Shown: positions 26,077 through 34,721, counted from the first letter of the stretch. The stretch: DNA of 64,000 nucleotides from Actinacidiphila cocklensis (GCF_907177275.1 NZ_CAJSLV010000050.1:89258-153257), one strand, 5' to 3'. Program-made: numbers and translations. Notes: generated from the sequence alone by a model not told the origin.

Positions 26077-26160
26077 CAACGACGGCGACGGCCGTCCCGC
26101 CGGCGCACAGCGGCCTGCCACCCGGGCGGTTCTGCTGGTCCGGGCGGGGGGGGTGGGGTG

Positions 26161-26907
26161 TTACGGCTGAGGCAGTGGTGCGGAGCGCACGATGCGAAAT
26201 CCCACGTCGTCGATCCGGAAGGTGGGATGGCTGCGCCGCCGCACCGACGCCCGGCAGCTCCAGTGCTCGTCGGCCCATCCACCGCCACGGAGCACCCGGT
26301 AGACCCCGTACACCTCGGCGTCGTAGACGTCCCAGCACCAGTCCCACACGTTGCCCAGCATGTCGTACAGGCCCCATGCGTTGGGCTGCTTGCCACCGAC
26401 AGAGTGGATCCGCCCATCGGAATTGCCCTGGTACCAGGCGACCTCGTCGAGCAGGCCGTACCGCGGGCCAGTAGTGCCCGCACGGCAGGCGTGCTCCCAT
26501 TCGGCCTCAGTCGGCAACCGGTACCCGTCCGCACAGGTGTCCCACTCGGCCGTCTCGGCGTCGAAGCGCAGGTGATACGCGGGTGTCAGCCCCTCCCGCC
26601 GGGACAAGGCGTTACAGAACTGGACCGCGTCCCACCAAGAAACACCCTCGACCGGTAGCCGCTCGCCCCTGGCGCTGCTCGGCTGTCGGCCCGTGACTCG
26701 TGCGTACCAGGACTGCATGACCGGGAACGCCGACATCTGAAACGGCGCGACCTCGACGGGCCAGCTGTTCCGCGTCCGCCGGTCCGACAGCATCACCGTT
26801 CCCGACGGGACCGCAACCATCTCGTTTCCTGCCCCCGCGTCCACAACAAGCCACCCTACCGGCGTCTCCCACGGCGTCGGTGGCCGCGATGCTTCCCACG
26901 GCTGCAT
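26161..26907 (-). CDS. SUMF1/FGE-sulfatase domain protein lacking one active-site Cys
   Basis: 248 residues from ATG 26907. The formylglycine-generating-enzyme fold is clear: VPVEGVSWWDAVQFCNALS-like core (LPVEGVSWWDAV), YRLPTEAEWEHACRAG, PNAWGLYDMLGNVWDWCWD and VLRGGGWADEHWSCRASVRRRS ending with DVGFRIVR. True FGE has two Cys in this last segment; here the first is replaced by D213 and only C218 remains. So it is probably not a sulfatase-activating oxygenase but one of the wider SUMF1-domain group (for example EgtB-like or ligand-binding proteins). It is cytoplasmic, with no signal peptide. The ribosome site is weak, so the start is uncertain. Confidence 0.85.
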   Translation of the reverse strand: MQPWEASRPPTPWETPVGWLVVDAGAGNEMVAVPSGTVMLSDRRTRNSWPVEVAPFQMSAFPVMQSWYARVTGRQPSSARGERLPVEGVSWWDAVQFCNALSRREGLTPAYHLRFDAETAEWDTCADGYRLPTEAEWEHACRAGTTGPRYGLLDEVAWYQGNSDGRIHSVGGKQPNAWGLYDMLGNVWDWCWDVYDAEVYGVYRVLRGGGWADEHWSCRASVRRRSHPTFRIDDVGFRIVRSAPLPQP

Positions 26908-26983
26908 CGTGTGAGCCCCGGGCTGTGTCGTATGGCGTCGCTCCACCGATACCGCTTTCCCTCGGACGTCGTAGGGTTCGGGT

Positions 26984-27424
26984 GTGCTGAACCTCGTGCT
27001 CGATGCCATGGGAGGCCGCTTGGGTGCGGCGATGGCCGAGCGTATGAATGACCGGCAGGCACGCCGGTTACGGGAGCGGATCGAGGAGGGCGCACCGTTC
27101 GCCGTTCCCTGCTCGCTGCGGTACTCGGACGAGAGCTGGTCCCGGTGGCGGCGCGGCCGGCTCATCGAGCGGGAAGCGCAGTTGGTCTTCCAGCCGCACT
27201 TCGGGAGCGGGGCGGAGGAGCAGCTGCTGCCTCCCGGTGCGGTACGCGTGCTGCACGTCGGCGAGCCGGCGGCAGAAGGCGGAACGGCGCACAGCAGGGA
27301 CTCTGTCGTCGCGCGGATCGAAGTCCAGGGCCTGCGCATGGACCTCGTCCTGCCGGAGTGGAGCGTCCCGCGACTCCACGAAATGGCGGCGGAGGCCGCT
27401 CGGATGGAAAAGCCACACCCGTGA
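26984..27424 (+). CDS. Hypothetical protein, DUF2550-like core
   Basis: 146 residues from GTG 26984. The segment AVPCSLRYSDESWSRWRRGRLI, followed by REAQLVFQPHFG and a beta-rich region (DSVVARIEVQGLRMDLVLPEW), resembles the soluble part of the actinobacterial DUF2550 family, but the N-terminal membrane helix of that family is missing. Function unknown. It is divergent from the SUMF1 gene with 76 bases between the starts, a gap that must hold both promoters. Confidence 0.6.
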   Translation: MLNLVLDAMGGRLGAAMAERMNDRQARRLRERIEEGAPFAVPCSLRYSDESWSRWRRGRLIEREAQLVFQPHFGSGAEEQLLPPGAVRVLHVGEPAAEGGTAHSRDSVVARIEVQGLRMDLVLPEWSVPRLHEMAAEAARMEKPHP

Positions 27425-27673
27425 CATGAGGGTCGGTCCCGCCGACACGGAGGACGGCGCCGAGCAGCCGTTGCCGACGCGGGCCACCCCCGGGATCGGG
27501 TGCCTGGCCGGATCTCGTCCGGGAACGGGGATGCCGACGTCCCTGACACCGGACGGCCCGCCCTGCGACCTGTTTGCCGAGGTCCTCGATGTCCTGGCCG
27601 AGGGCGGGATGCACGTCACGCCGGCGTGAGCCTGAACGGGTGCCGCTGTGCTGCGCTCGAGTGGGCGCGGGCG

Positions 27674-28417
27674 TCAGGTGACCGCGGAGGTCTCCCGCCA
27701 CAGTGCGGCGAGGGCGGCGTCGCCGGTGAGGGTCGCCGCGTCGAGGGGCAGCCGATTCCACAGCATGAGGTAGAGGTCCTGCGCTCGGCCGGTCAGCTCG
27801 CAGTCGGCCGGGCCGTCCGCGGACCGCTCGGTGCGCGGGGCCGCGTCGGCCGAGAGCCGTACGGTCCATGCCGCGTCCGCGTCGGTCGGCCGCACACGCA
27901 GGGTGCGCGGGTGCTCGGCGCGCACGCGGCTGCGCGGGCGGGCGTGGAATCCGGTCAGCAACTCGTCGATGCCGTCGGCCGCGAAGACCGGGTCCAGTGT
28001 CGAGAGCTCCCCGCCGCGCGCCGACTCGGCGTCCACCCGGTGCACCGCCGTCTCATGCGCCTGCCGCCGAGCCCAGAATGCCAACGGCGACGCCGCGGGC
28101 AGAACGGTCCAGCAGTCCGTCCCCTGGCCGGCCGCCCGCAGCGTAGCGATCAGGCGGGCGTGCCCGTCGAGGAACCAGGGCGGCAGCGCCGCGCCGGTCG
28201 GCTCCTCCGGCATCGGATCCTCCGGTACGGGCCCCGCCAGCCGCTCGGCCACGATGCGGGCCGCCCAGCGGTGGACGGTGCCGGTGTGCCGGACCAGGTC
28301 CCCGGTCGTCCACCCCGGACAGGTCGGAACGGAGGTGTGCTCGCCCGCCTTTGCGGCGGCGTCCGCGAGCAGTTCACCCTCCCGCTGCAGGTGGGTGAGG
28401 TAGTCGTTCGTGTGCAT
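27674..28417 (-). CDS. Maleylpyruvate isomerase-fold mycothiol-dependent enzyme
   Basis: 247 residues from ATG 28417. The N-terminal DinB/MDMPI helical bundle is seen in LADAAAKAGEHTSVPTCPGWTTGDLVRHTGTVHRWA, with its first metal His, and ARRQAHETAVHRVDAE, with the further metal ligands. The C-terminal part (from about 160) is the SCP2-like domain of the family: DLYLMLWNRLP and DAALAALWRE. These proteins use mycothiol as the thiol cofactor, in keeping with an actinobacterium. The reaction here is unknown. Confidence 0.85.
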   Translation of the reverse strand: MHTNDYLTHLQREGELLADAAAKAGEHTSVPTCPGWTTGDLVRHTGTVHRWAARIVAERLAGPVPEDPMPEEPTGAALPPWFLDGHARLIATLRAAGQGTDCWTVLPAASPLAFWARRQAHETAVHRVDAESARGGELSTLDPVFAADGIDELLTGFHARPRSRVRAEHPRTLRVRPTDADAAWTVRLSADAAPRTERSADGPADCELTGRAQDLYLMLWNRLPLDAATLTGDAALAALWRETSAVT

Positions 28418-28582
28418 GCCGCGGATTCTGCCCTGGCAGCGGCCCCGGCGTCATCTGCGGACTGCGTTCCCGGTCGTGGCGGCGGCCGCCGCGCAGACGC
28501 TGCTGGGCCAGGAGCGTGCCCAGCGGTGCTGGTGGGCGAAAAGCCGTTGCCCCGGGGCCTGTTGGGGCTGGTAGAAGGGGGC

Positions 28583-29065
28583 ATGGACGACGAGATCATG
28601 TCACCGGTCGAGCGGATGCTCGCGGAGCGCGCCTGCGAGCGCATCATCGTGGAGTTCATCCACCGCCTCGACCTCGGCGACCCGGTGTCGGTGGCCGAGC
28701 TGTTCACGCCCGACGGTGTGTGGCGCTGGCCTTTCGGGGACCGGCGCGTCGAGGGGCGTGAGGCCCTGCGGGGGTACTTCGCCTCGCGCCCCGCGGACCG
28801 GCTGTCGCGTCGTCTGATGACGAACATCCTGGTCACGGTGGAGTCCGAGGGGACGGCGCGGGCCGTCTCGTACCTGACGACGTACCGGATCGACGGCTAC
28901 TCGGGCGGGATGGTCGAGCCCAGGCTCCCGGTGAACGTCGGCCACTACGAGGACATCTTCCGCAAGGTCGACGGCACTTGGCTGCTCGCAGGCCGCACCG
29001 TCTTCCTGCCCTTCGGCGGCGGAACGGAGCGGCTCCCGGCCGGGGATGCGTCCCCCCGGCCCTGA
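28583..29065 (+). CDS. NTF2-like (SnoaL) family protein
   Basis: 160 residues from ATG 28583 with GAAGGGGGC upstream. The cone-shaped NTF2 fold is read in ACERIIVEFIHRLDLGDPVSVAELFTPDGVWRWPFG, then VEGREALRGYFAS, and the C-terminal VGHYEDIFRKVDGTWLLAGRTVFL. This class contains isomerases, dehydratases and ring hydroxylase beta-like proteins; the Trp-rich pocket and the Asp near residue 42 are typical. The specific role cannot be assigned. It is divergent from the MDMPI gene with 165 bases between. Confidence 0.85.
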   Translation: MDDEIMSPVERMLAERACERIIVEFIHRLDLGDPVSVAELFTPDGVWRWPFGDRRVEGREALRGYFASRPADRLSRRLMTNILVTVESEGTARAVSYLTTYRIDGYSGGMVEPRLPVNVGHYEDIFRKVDGTWLLAGRTVFLPFGGGTERLPAGDASPRP

Positions 29066-29105
29066 TGGACCGCCTTCGTCGTTCCACTCGACATCATATG
29101 CCGGT

Positions 29106-29123
29106 CACCGATATATATAGGTG
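29106..29123. promoter_or_regulatory. PadR operator overlapping the ribosome binding site
   Basis: CACCGATATATATAGGTG is an 18-bp palindrome with two mismatches, ending two bases before the PadR start codon. Its right arm contains the GGTGG ribosome site, and its alternating AT core fits the PadR-family preference for AT-rich dyads. It suggests tight autorepression. Confidence 0.65.
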
Positions 29124-29125
29124 GC

Positions 29126-29482
29126 ATGACTGACCGACCGCTTCAGGAGCCGACGCTGCTCCTGCTCACCGCACTGGCCGACGAGCCCAGGCACGGCTAC
29201 GGGCTGATCCAGGAGATCGACGCGATCTCGCAGGGCCGCGTGCGCATGCGCACCGGCACCCTCTACGGCGCGCTGGACCGGCTGCTCCAGCAGGGCCTGA
29301 TCCAGGTCGAGCGGGAGGAGATCGTGGACGGCCGCGCCCGCAAGGTCTACGCCCTCGCCGAGGCCGGCCGTTCCGTGCTGGCCGCCGAGGCCGAGCGGCT
29401 GCGCGCCGTCGTCGACGAGGCGGAGCGGCGGCTGGCCGGCCACCGCGCCCCCGCCACCCGGCCGAAGGGGGCGCTGGCATGA
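29126..29482 (+). CDS. PadR-family transcriptional regulator
   Basis: 118 residues from ATG 29126. A PadR winged helix: TLLLLTALADEPRHGYGLIQEIDAISQGRVRMRTGTLYGALDRLLQQGLI, followed by GRARKVYALAEAGRSVL and a short dimer helix. Its stop overlaps the start of the next gene (ATGA), so the regulator and the membrane protein are translationally coupled, a known arrangement in which PadR controls its own exporter or membrane partner. It probably binds the palindrome just upstream of its start. Confidence 0.9.
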   Translation: MTDRPLQEPTLLLLTALADEPRHGYGLIQEIDAISQGRVRMRTGTLYGALDRLLQQGLIQVEREEIVDGRARKVYALAEAGRSVLAAEAERLRAVVDEAERRLAGHRAPATRPKGALA

Positions 29483-30393
29483 CGCAGCGACACCCGTCGC
29501 GCGCCCTGCGCTGGGCGCTGCGCCTCCACCCGGCCGCCTACCGCGCCGAGCACGGCGCCGAGCTGACCGCGATCCACGACCAGGCCACGCAGGGCGCGGG
29601 CCGGGCCGAGCGGCTGCGCGAGGCGTTCGACATCGCCGCCCACGGCCTGCGGCAGCGCACAGGACTCGGCTCCGACCGGACCGCCGGTCAGATCCTGGCG
29701 CAGGCGGCCCCGCTGGCCGTCGCCCTCGCCATGGGCGGCAGCGTGATGAACCTGCTGTGGCTCCTCGCACCCGACGTGCGGACCCTGCCGCCGGACTCGC
29801 TGCCCAACGTCCTCGTCCTGACCGGCCAGTTCGTCGCGCCGCTGCTGTGGTTCGCGGTGCTCGCGGGCGTCTGGACCGGGCGCTGGGCCGCGGCCCGCGC
29901 CCTGGTCGTGCCCGCGACGCTGCTGCGGCTGTGCGACGTACCGCTGCTCCTGCTGACCCACTCGGGCGTCCGGGGCGACCACACGGGCATGGCGCTGAAC
30001 GTGGTCGTGCCGCTGCTCACCGCCGCGGTCGTCCTTGCCGCGCCCAGGGACCTGCTCGGCTCGTCCTCGTCGCAGCGCACCGCCGTCGCGGGTACCACCG
30101 CGCTGGCCGTCCTGGTGTGGGGTGCGCAGTTCGCCACCGCCTTCCAGTACCTGCCGCCGGGCGGACCCCGTACCACCCACACGCTGTGGGCCGCGGTGCT
30201 CGCGGTGGCCCTGCTGTGCTGGAGACGCGACCGGCCGGCCGCCGCGGGCCTGGCGGTGGCGGTGCTCCCGGTCGTCGTGCAGTCGACGGTCCCGCTGCTG
30301 CTCCCGCTCTCCGCCTTCGGCGAGGGCGCCCTGCTCATGGTCCTGCTCAGCGCGGCCGCGCCGCTGCTGCGTGCCCGCCGGCGCCACGCGTAA
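29479..30393 (+). CDS. Membrane protein coupled to PadR
   Basis: 304 residues; the start ATG 29479 overlaps the PadR stop. The N-terminal 75 residues are cytoplasmic and helical (LRWALRLHPAAYRAEHGAEL, a motif seen in the cytoplasmic part of PadR-coupled membrane proteins). About seven or eight hydrophobic segments follow, such as LAVALAMGGSVMNLLWLL, FVAPLLWFAVLAGVW and VVPLLTAAVVLAA. No transporter signature is found. It may be a permease-like partner for stress response. Same operon as PadR, and perhaps the secreted hydrolase 40 bases downstream. Confidence 0.8.
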   Translation: MTQRHPSRALRWALRLHPAAYRAEHGAELTAIHDQATQGAGRAERLREAFDIAAHGLRQRTGLGSDRTAGQILAQAAPLAVALAMGGSVMNLLWLLAPDVRTLPPDSLPNVLVLTGQFVAPLLWFAVLAGVWTGRWAAARALVVPATLLRLCDVPLLLLTHSGVRGDHTGMALNVVVPLLTAAVVLAAPRDLLGSSSSQRTAVAGTTALAVLVWGAQFATAFQYLPPGGPRTTHTLWAAVLAVALLCWRRDRPAAAGLAVAVLPVVVQSTVPLLLPLSAFGEGALLMVLLSAAAPLLRARRRHA

Positions 30394-30433
30394 CGCCCCG
30401 TTCCGCCCAGGAAACCCCGACCCAGGAGGCTCC

Positions 30434-31633
30434 ATGTCCCGCACGCCGTCCGCCGGCAGCCACCGGACGACCCGCCGAGCCGTGCTGGCCGCCGCGGCCG
30501 CTCTGTCGGTCTCCCCCGCCGCCCGCGCGTCGGCGGCTGCTCCCCCGGCCCCGACCGCACCGCGGCTCGCGCTGCCCGCTCCCACCGGGCCGTACCGGGT
30601 GGGCACGGTCTCCCTGCACCTGGTCGACCCCTCGCGCCCCGACCCGGTGGCGGGACCCGGGCGCTCCCGCGAGCTGATGGCGAGCCTCTGGTACCCCGCC
30701 CGGGGCGCGGGGCGCCATCCGCGAGCGCCGTGGATGGCCGCGGCACCGCTGCGCGAACTCCTCACGTACTCGGGCTTCCCCGCCGGCCTCGCCGCGTCGC
30801 CGCTCACGTCGGGCCATGAGGGCGCCCCGGTGCTGCGGCACGGCGGGCGGCTGCCCGTCGTCGTGTTCTCGCACGCCGCGCACGACCACCGCGGCGATAA
30901 CACCGTCATCGTCCAGGAACTCGCCAGCCACGGCTACGCGGTCGTCACGGTGGACCACACGAACGACGCCTTCACCCAGTTCCCCGACGGCCGGGTCTCC
31001 GTGCCCAGCCAGGACCCGAGGTACGGCCTGACGCCAGGGGACTTCGCGGCGGACGTCAGGTTCGTCCTCGACCGGGTCGAGGACCTCGACGCAGGGCGCA
31101 ATCCCGACGCCGGGCACCGGACGCTGCCGGCCGGCCTGCGCGGCGCCCTCGACCTCGGCCGCGTCGGCGTGTTCGGCTCGTCGAAGGGCGGTACGGCGGC
31201 GGCGCGGGTCATGTACGACGATCCGCGGGTTCGGGCGGGGCTGAGCCTCGACGGCCCGATGGAGATGCAACCGGCCTTCACCGCCGACCTGTACCGGCCC
31301 TTCATGCTGATGACCGCCGACTACACCCGGGCGGCGCAGCCGGCCGTCGCCAACCTGTGGTCGCACCTGCGGGGCTGGCGGCTCGACGTCCGGGCGGCCG
31401 GCGCGGTCCACGCGTCCTACAGCGACTACCAGGTGCTGATCCCGCAACTGGCGCAGCCGGCCGGGATGAGCGAGGAAGACGTCCGGAGCTGGATCGGCAC
31501 CCTCGATCCCGCCCGCGGTGTACGCATCCAGCAGGCGTACCCCCTGGCCTTCTTCGACCGCCACCTCCGCCGCCGGGGCCACCTCCTCGACGGCCCGAGC
31601 CCGGCCTTCCCCGAGGTGACGTTCGCGCCCTAG
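30434..31633 (+). CDS. Secreted alpha/beta hydrolase, platelet-activating-factor acetylhydrolase-like
   Basis: 399 residues from ATG 30434, with AGGAGG upstream. The N-terminus has a twin-arginine signal (RTTRRAVLAAAAALSV) pointing to Tat export. The fold is the PAF-acetylhydrolase/lipase type: LMASLWYPA, LPVVVFSHAAHDHRGDN, the nucleophile elbow GVFGSSKGGTAA with S250 (GxSxG), the Asp in SLDGPMEM and the final FFDRHLRRRG. Family members cleave short ester or acyl groups from lipids or polymers. The 40-base gap to the membrane protein gene suggests one operon under PadR control. Confidence 0.85.
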   Translation: MSRTPSAGSHRTTRRAVLAAAAALSVSPAARASAAAPPAPTAPRLALPAPTGPYRVGTVSLHLVDPSRPDPVAGPGRSRELMASLWYPARGAGRHPRAPWMAAAPLRELLTYSGFPAGLAASPLTSGHEGAPVLRHGGRLPVVVFSHAAHDHRGDNTVIVQELASHGYAVVTVDHTNDAFTQFPDGRVSVPSQDPRYGLTPGDFAADVRFVLDRVEDLDAGRNPDAGHRTLPAGLRGALDLGRVGVFGSSKGGTAAARVMYDDPRVRAGLSLDGPMEMQPAFTADLYRPFMLMTADYTRAAQPAVANLWSHLRGWRLDVRAAGAVHASYSDYQVLIPQLAQPAGMSEEDVRSWIGTLDPARGVRIQQAYPLAFFDRHLRRRGHLLDGPSPAFPEVTFAP

Positions 31634-31845
31634 GTGTATTGCCCGGTGAGCCGGGGTTCGCGCCCTGGACGACCTGCCAGCCCGACCCGGGACCCCGGTC
31701 GAGATGCTGGACGCCCTGTCCTCGCAGTGTCGCGACCGCCGTGGCGCCGGTGTCGAGTTCTGCCGCGTAGGAACCGTGGACGACGAACTGCGTCAGCTTG
31801 CGGTCGAGCGCGTGCGACGAGGCGCGAAGACGGTCGAAGCGTGCG

Positions 31846-32811
31846 TCACGACGGACCGGCCCGCGCAGGCAGCGCACCGTGGACCCCGTCCGTGCGGGCG
31901 ACCGGGAAGCACGTCCCCGCCGCGGCGAACGCGTCGGTGATCGGCGTGATGAGCGAGGCCAAACGGTGGGCACCCGCGTCGCCTATCGGCGCCCATAGTG
32001 CGGCACAGAGCTCGTCCGTATCCGCCTCGATCCGCTCGCGCGCCGCGCTGCCGGCGCCGGTGACAAGGGCGTTGGAGTCGAGCCAACCGCGTGCGGTGAG
32101 ACGTGCCGTCGCCGCGCCCCATTCCTCGTCGTTCCACTGGCGGGTCGCCCGCGCGAGAGCCGTCGGGAGGCGACCCGTCGCAGTGTGCAGAACGAGGCAG
32201 TCGCACGGCCCGAGGCCGTTCTCGGCGAGCACGACGAGATGGGCGTCGCCGCGCCACTCGCGCGCCACCGTGATCTGCTGCCACAGGGCGACGAGGGGAT
32301 CGGACGGAAGCGCGACCGAGGCGTTCGCGGCGGCCAGCACCTTGCCGGCGTAGCCGGCACCGGCGACGACCGGATCGATCAGCGAGCGCGCCTCGGCGAG
32401 TCGGTCGACCGTGAGGTGCACGCCGACGCGCCGCATCGCCCACCCGGCGGCCAGGAAGCGGGCGGCCTGCCACCGATCGGGCGGCGCGACGTCCCACACA
32501 CCCGCCATGGCCCGCACCGCCCGCGGGCTGAAATTGTAGAAGGCCGCGAGCGTGACCTGCCACGGAACCGCGCCCATCGCGGCCGACCGGAAGGCCAGGT
32601 ACGCCGGTCCGCGGCTGGTCACGCCGAGTGCTGCCGCTTCCTGCGCACTCTCGGGGACGAGGTAGATGAACTGGTGGGCGGCGCTGACGGCGCGGCTGAC
32701 GTGGCGGACGGCGCGCAGGCCGGTCGGGCCGTCGCCGGGGCGGGCGGCGTGGGGAAGCTCGCCGAGCTGCATCGCGGTCGTTTCTCCAGGGAGCCCGGGC
32801 GGCGCCGTCAC
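31846..32811 (-). CDS. SCO6745-family protein
   Basis: 321 residues from GTG 32811, which overlaps the stop of the preceding gene (GTGA), so the longer start is preferred over ATG 32772. The long helical sequence with VSRAVSAAHQFIYLVPESAQEA, MGAVPWQVTLAAFYNFSPRAVRAM and LRARGWLDS-like TARGWLDSNAL, then ERIEADTDELCAALW, matches the actinobacterial SCO6745 family. That family's last part resembles a MarR-like winged helix; its function is not known. Coupled translation with the PEBP-type protein is clear from the overlap. Confidence 0.85.
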   Translation of the reverse strand: MTAPPGLPGETTAMQLGELPHAARPGDGPTGLRAVRHVSRAVSAAHQFIYLVPESAQEAAALGVTSRGPAYLAFRSAAMGAVPWQVTLAAFYNFSPRAVRAMAGVWDVAPPDRWQAARFLAAGWAMRRVGVHLTVDRLAEARSLIDPVVAGAGYAGKVLAAANASVALPSDPLVALWQQITVAREWRGDAHLVVLAENGLGPCDCLVLHTATGRLPTALARATRQWNDEEWGAATARLTARGWLDSNALVTGAGSAARERIEADTDELCAALWAPIGDAGAHRLASLITPITDAFAAAGTCFPVARTDGVHGALPARAGPS

Positions 32812-33341
32812 GCGGATGTTTCGGCAGTGGCGATCAATACCGCGCGTCCGAGGGTGTGACCGGACATGGTGAAGCCGAGGACGGCCGGGGTGGCGTCGGC
32901 GGGGACGCCGATGGATGCGACGTCAAGGGCGTGGACGACGACGAAGTACCGGTGCGGGCCGTGCCCGGCCGGCGGGGCGGCGCCGATGAAGCGGGCTGCG
33001 CGGGCGTCGTTGGGCAGTTGGTAGGCGCCGTCGGGCAGGCACGAGCCGACATCGTCGCCGGCGCCCTCGGGCAGTTCGGTGGTGGTGGCGGGTATGTCGA
33101 CGACCGCCCAGTGCCAGAAACCCGATCCGGTGGGAGCGTCGGGGTCGTAGACGGTGACGGCGTAGCTCTTGGTTTCGCTGGGGGCGCCACCCCACGACAG
33201 CTGCGGAGAGATGTCCTTCCCGCCGGGCAGGCCGGAGGCGTGCTGCTGGAGCGGCCAGGCCGCTCCAGCGGTGACGTTGCTGCTGCTGACGGTGAAGGAC
33301 GCCGCTTCCGGGAGGCGGGCGAAGGGGTCGTTGGCGTTCAC
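32808..33341 (-). CDS. YbhB/YbcL Raf kinase inhibitor-like (PEBP) protein
   Basis: 177 residues from ATG 33341. PEBP fold: FTVSSSNVTAGAAWPLQQHASG, then GKDISPQLSWGGAPSETKSYAVTVYDPDAPTGSGFWHWAVVDIPATTTEL with the DPDAPTGSGFWHW signature, and GHGPHRYFVVVHALD, whose His and Asp form the anion-binding pocket. Bacterial members have no confirmed enzymatic role. First gene of a two-gene unit, divergent from the GntR regulator. Confidence 0.9.
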   Translation of the reverse strand: MNANDPFARLPEAASFTVSSSNVTAGAAWPLQQHASGLPGGKDISPQLSWGGAPSETKSYAVTVYDPDAPTGSGFWHWAVVDIPATTTELPEGAGDDVGSCLPDGAYQLPNDARAARFIGAAPPAGHGPHRYFVVVHALDVASIGVPADATPAVLGFTMSGHTLGRAVLIATAETSA

Positions 33342-33392
33342 AGTGATCTTCCTTCCCTCATTGACGCTGCTTCAGAATCGACAGTAACACAG

Positions 33393-33404
33393 ATAATCGA
33401 TTAT
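33393..33404. promoter_or_regulatory. GntR operator palindrome
   Basis: ATAATCGATTAT is a perfect 12-bp palindrome in the 88-base gap between the PEBP and GntR start codons. A T/A-rich dyad of this size suits FadR/FCD-type GntR proteins. Confidence 0.6.
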
Positions 33405-33429
33405 TGGCCGGATCGTCTATGCTTGCGTC

Positions 33430-34131
33430 ATGACTGGCATGCCTCACGCCCCCGCTCCCCCGGGGAAGCAGATGCTTTCCGAGCAGGTCTACGCACACCT
33501 GCAGGGCGCGATCATGCGCGGGGACTACGCCCCGGGTGACGCCCTCAAACCGCAGGACCTCGCCAGGGAACAGGGCGTAAGCCTCGCCGTCACGCGCGAG
33601 GCGCTCGTGCGGCTGGTCGGCGAGGGGCTCGCCGACCGGCTGCCCAACCGCGGATTCGCCGTCCCGTCCTTCTCCGACCGCCGCTGGCAGGAGATCGCGG
33701 AAGCACGCAGGACCATCGAGCCGGTCGTACTGCGCATGTCCATCGAGCGCGGCGACGTCGACTGGGAGGCCCGCGTGCGCGCCGCCCACCATCGCCTGGT
33801 GCGCACGCCGGCGTTCGTGCCGAAAGAGGGCGAGCACTACACCGACGCCTGGGCCGAGGCCCACAGGGTCTTCCACCGCACGCTGCTGGAGGGGTGCGGC
33901 AACCACGCCCTGCTGGAGACCTTCGACCGGTTGTGGACCGCAAGCGAACTGGCACGCCGTTGGGCAGCGCACCGCAACCCCGATCGGGACGGCGTCAAGG
34001 AACACCGCAGGCTGGAGGAGGCGGCGCTGGACCGCGACGCCGACACCGCAGCCGCGGTCCTGGTTCAGCACCTCACCCTGACCGCGGCCGCTCTGATCGA
34101 CGATTCCCGTCAACCCGCCCAACAGGGCTGA
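33430..34131 (+). CDS. GntR-family regulator, FCD (FadR) type
   Basis: 233 residues from ATG 33430. The GntR winged helix (QVYAHLQGAIMRGDYAPGDAL, VSLAVTREALVRLVGEGLADRLPNRGFAV) is followed by a helical effector domain whose pattern RRTIEPVVLRM, VFHRTLLEGCGNHALLETFDRLW and EHRRLEEAALDRDADTAA is FCD with the metal-binding Asp/His positions. Probable local repressor of itself and the PEBP/SCO6745 unit; ligand unknown. Confidence 0.9.
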   Translation: MTGMPHAPAPPGKQMLSEQVYAHLQGAIMRGDYAPGDALKPQDLAREQGVSLAVTREALVRLVGEGLADRLPNRGFAVPSFSDRRWQEIAEARRTIEPVVLRMSIERGDVDWEARVRAAHHRLVRTPAFVPKEGEHYTDAWAEAHRVFHRTLLEGCGNHALLETFDRLWTASELARRWAAHRNPDRDGVKEHRRLEEAALDRDADTAAAVLVQHLTLTAAALIDDSRQPAQQG

Positions 34132-34263
34132 GACCTGCAAGGTTCACCGGGTTGAGCGGCTGCACCGCCCGGCCCAGCCGTCGCATCGGACGGAAGTGGC
34201 GGACGCAGGAGTGCTCCCTGGACCGGGCAGCCGACACCCTCGCGCGATTGCTCGCCGAAGCGG

Positions 34264-34689
34264 TCAGTGTCCGGTGATGTGGGCTGCCAGGCGGGACAGC
34301 AGGGCAACGGACTCGCTCAGTCGCCGCTGTTCCTCGGGGGCGAAGGTCTCGCGGATGGCGGCGCCGAGGGCGCCCGCGCGGCCGGCACGTTCCCGCTGGA
34401 GGCGGGAGAGGCCCGCCCCGGTGATGTGCAGCAGGAGCTTGCGGGCGTCGTCGGGATGCCGCTCGCTGCGGACCAGGCCGGCCGCGGAGAGATCTTTGAC
34501 CGACTTGGCGGCCGACTGGTGCGTGACGCCGCGCAGGCGAGCGAGGTCAGCCGTGGTCAACGGGCCGCCGCGGTCGAGGAATCCGAGAATGGCGGCCTCA
34601 CCGGGAGGCATGGTGTCCGCGGCTCGTACCGCCCGGACCAGCTCACCGAGCGACCGTCGCAGCTCCTCGGCCAGCGCGTCTTCGTCCAT
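34264..34689 (-). CDS. MarR-family repressor
   Basis: 141 residues from ATG 34689. MarR fold: PGEAAILGFLDRGGPLTTADLARLRGVTHQSAAKSVKDLSAAGLVRSERHPDDARKLLLHITGAG, with the basic wing DDARK. It lies divergent from an MBL-fold hydrolase with 88 bases between. The palindrome at 34722-34742 sits in this gap, so mutual repression of both genes is the probable mode. Confidence 0.9.
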   Translation of the reverse strand: MDEDALAEELRRSLGELVRAVRAADTMPPGEAAILGFLDRGGPLTTADLARLRGVTHQSAAKSVKDLSAAGLVRSERHPDDARKLLLHITGAGLSRLQRERAGRAGALGAAIRETFAPEEQRRLSESVALLSRLAAHITGH

Positions 34690-34721
34690 GGGGGCATCCT
34701 ACCCAGACTCCTGCTACCTAC

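Noticed and set aside
27500..28582. N-terminal extension of the NTF2-like gene by about 360 codons
   Set aside because: The extension is antisense to the MDMPI gene and has no domain; ATG 28583 has a ribosome site and fits the family length.
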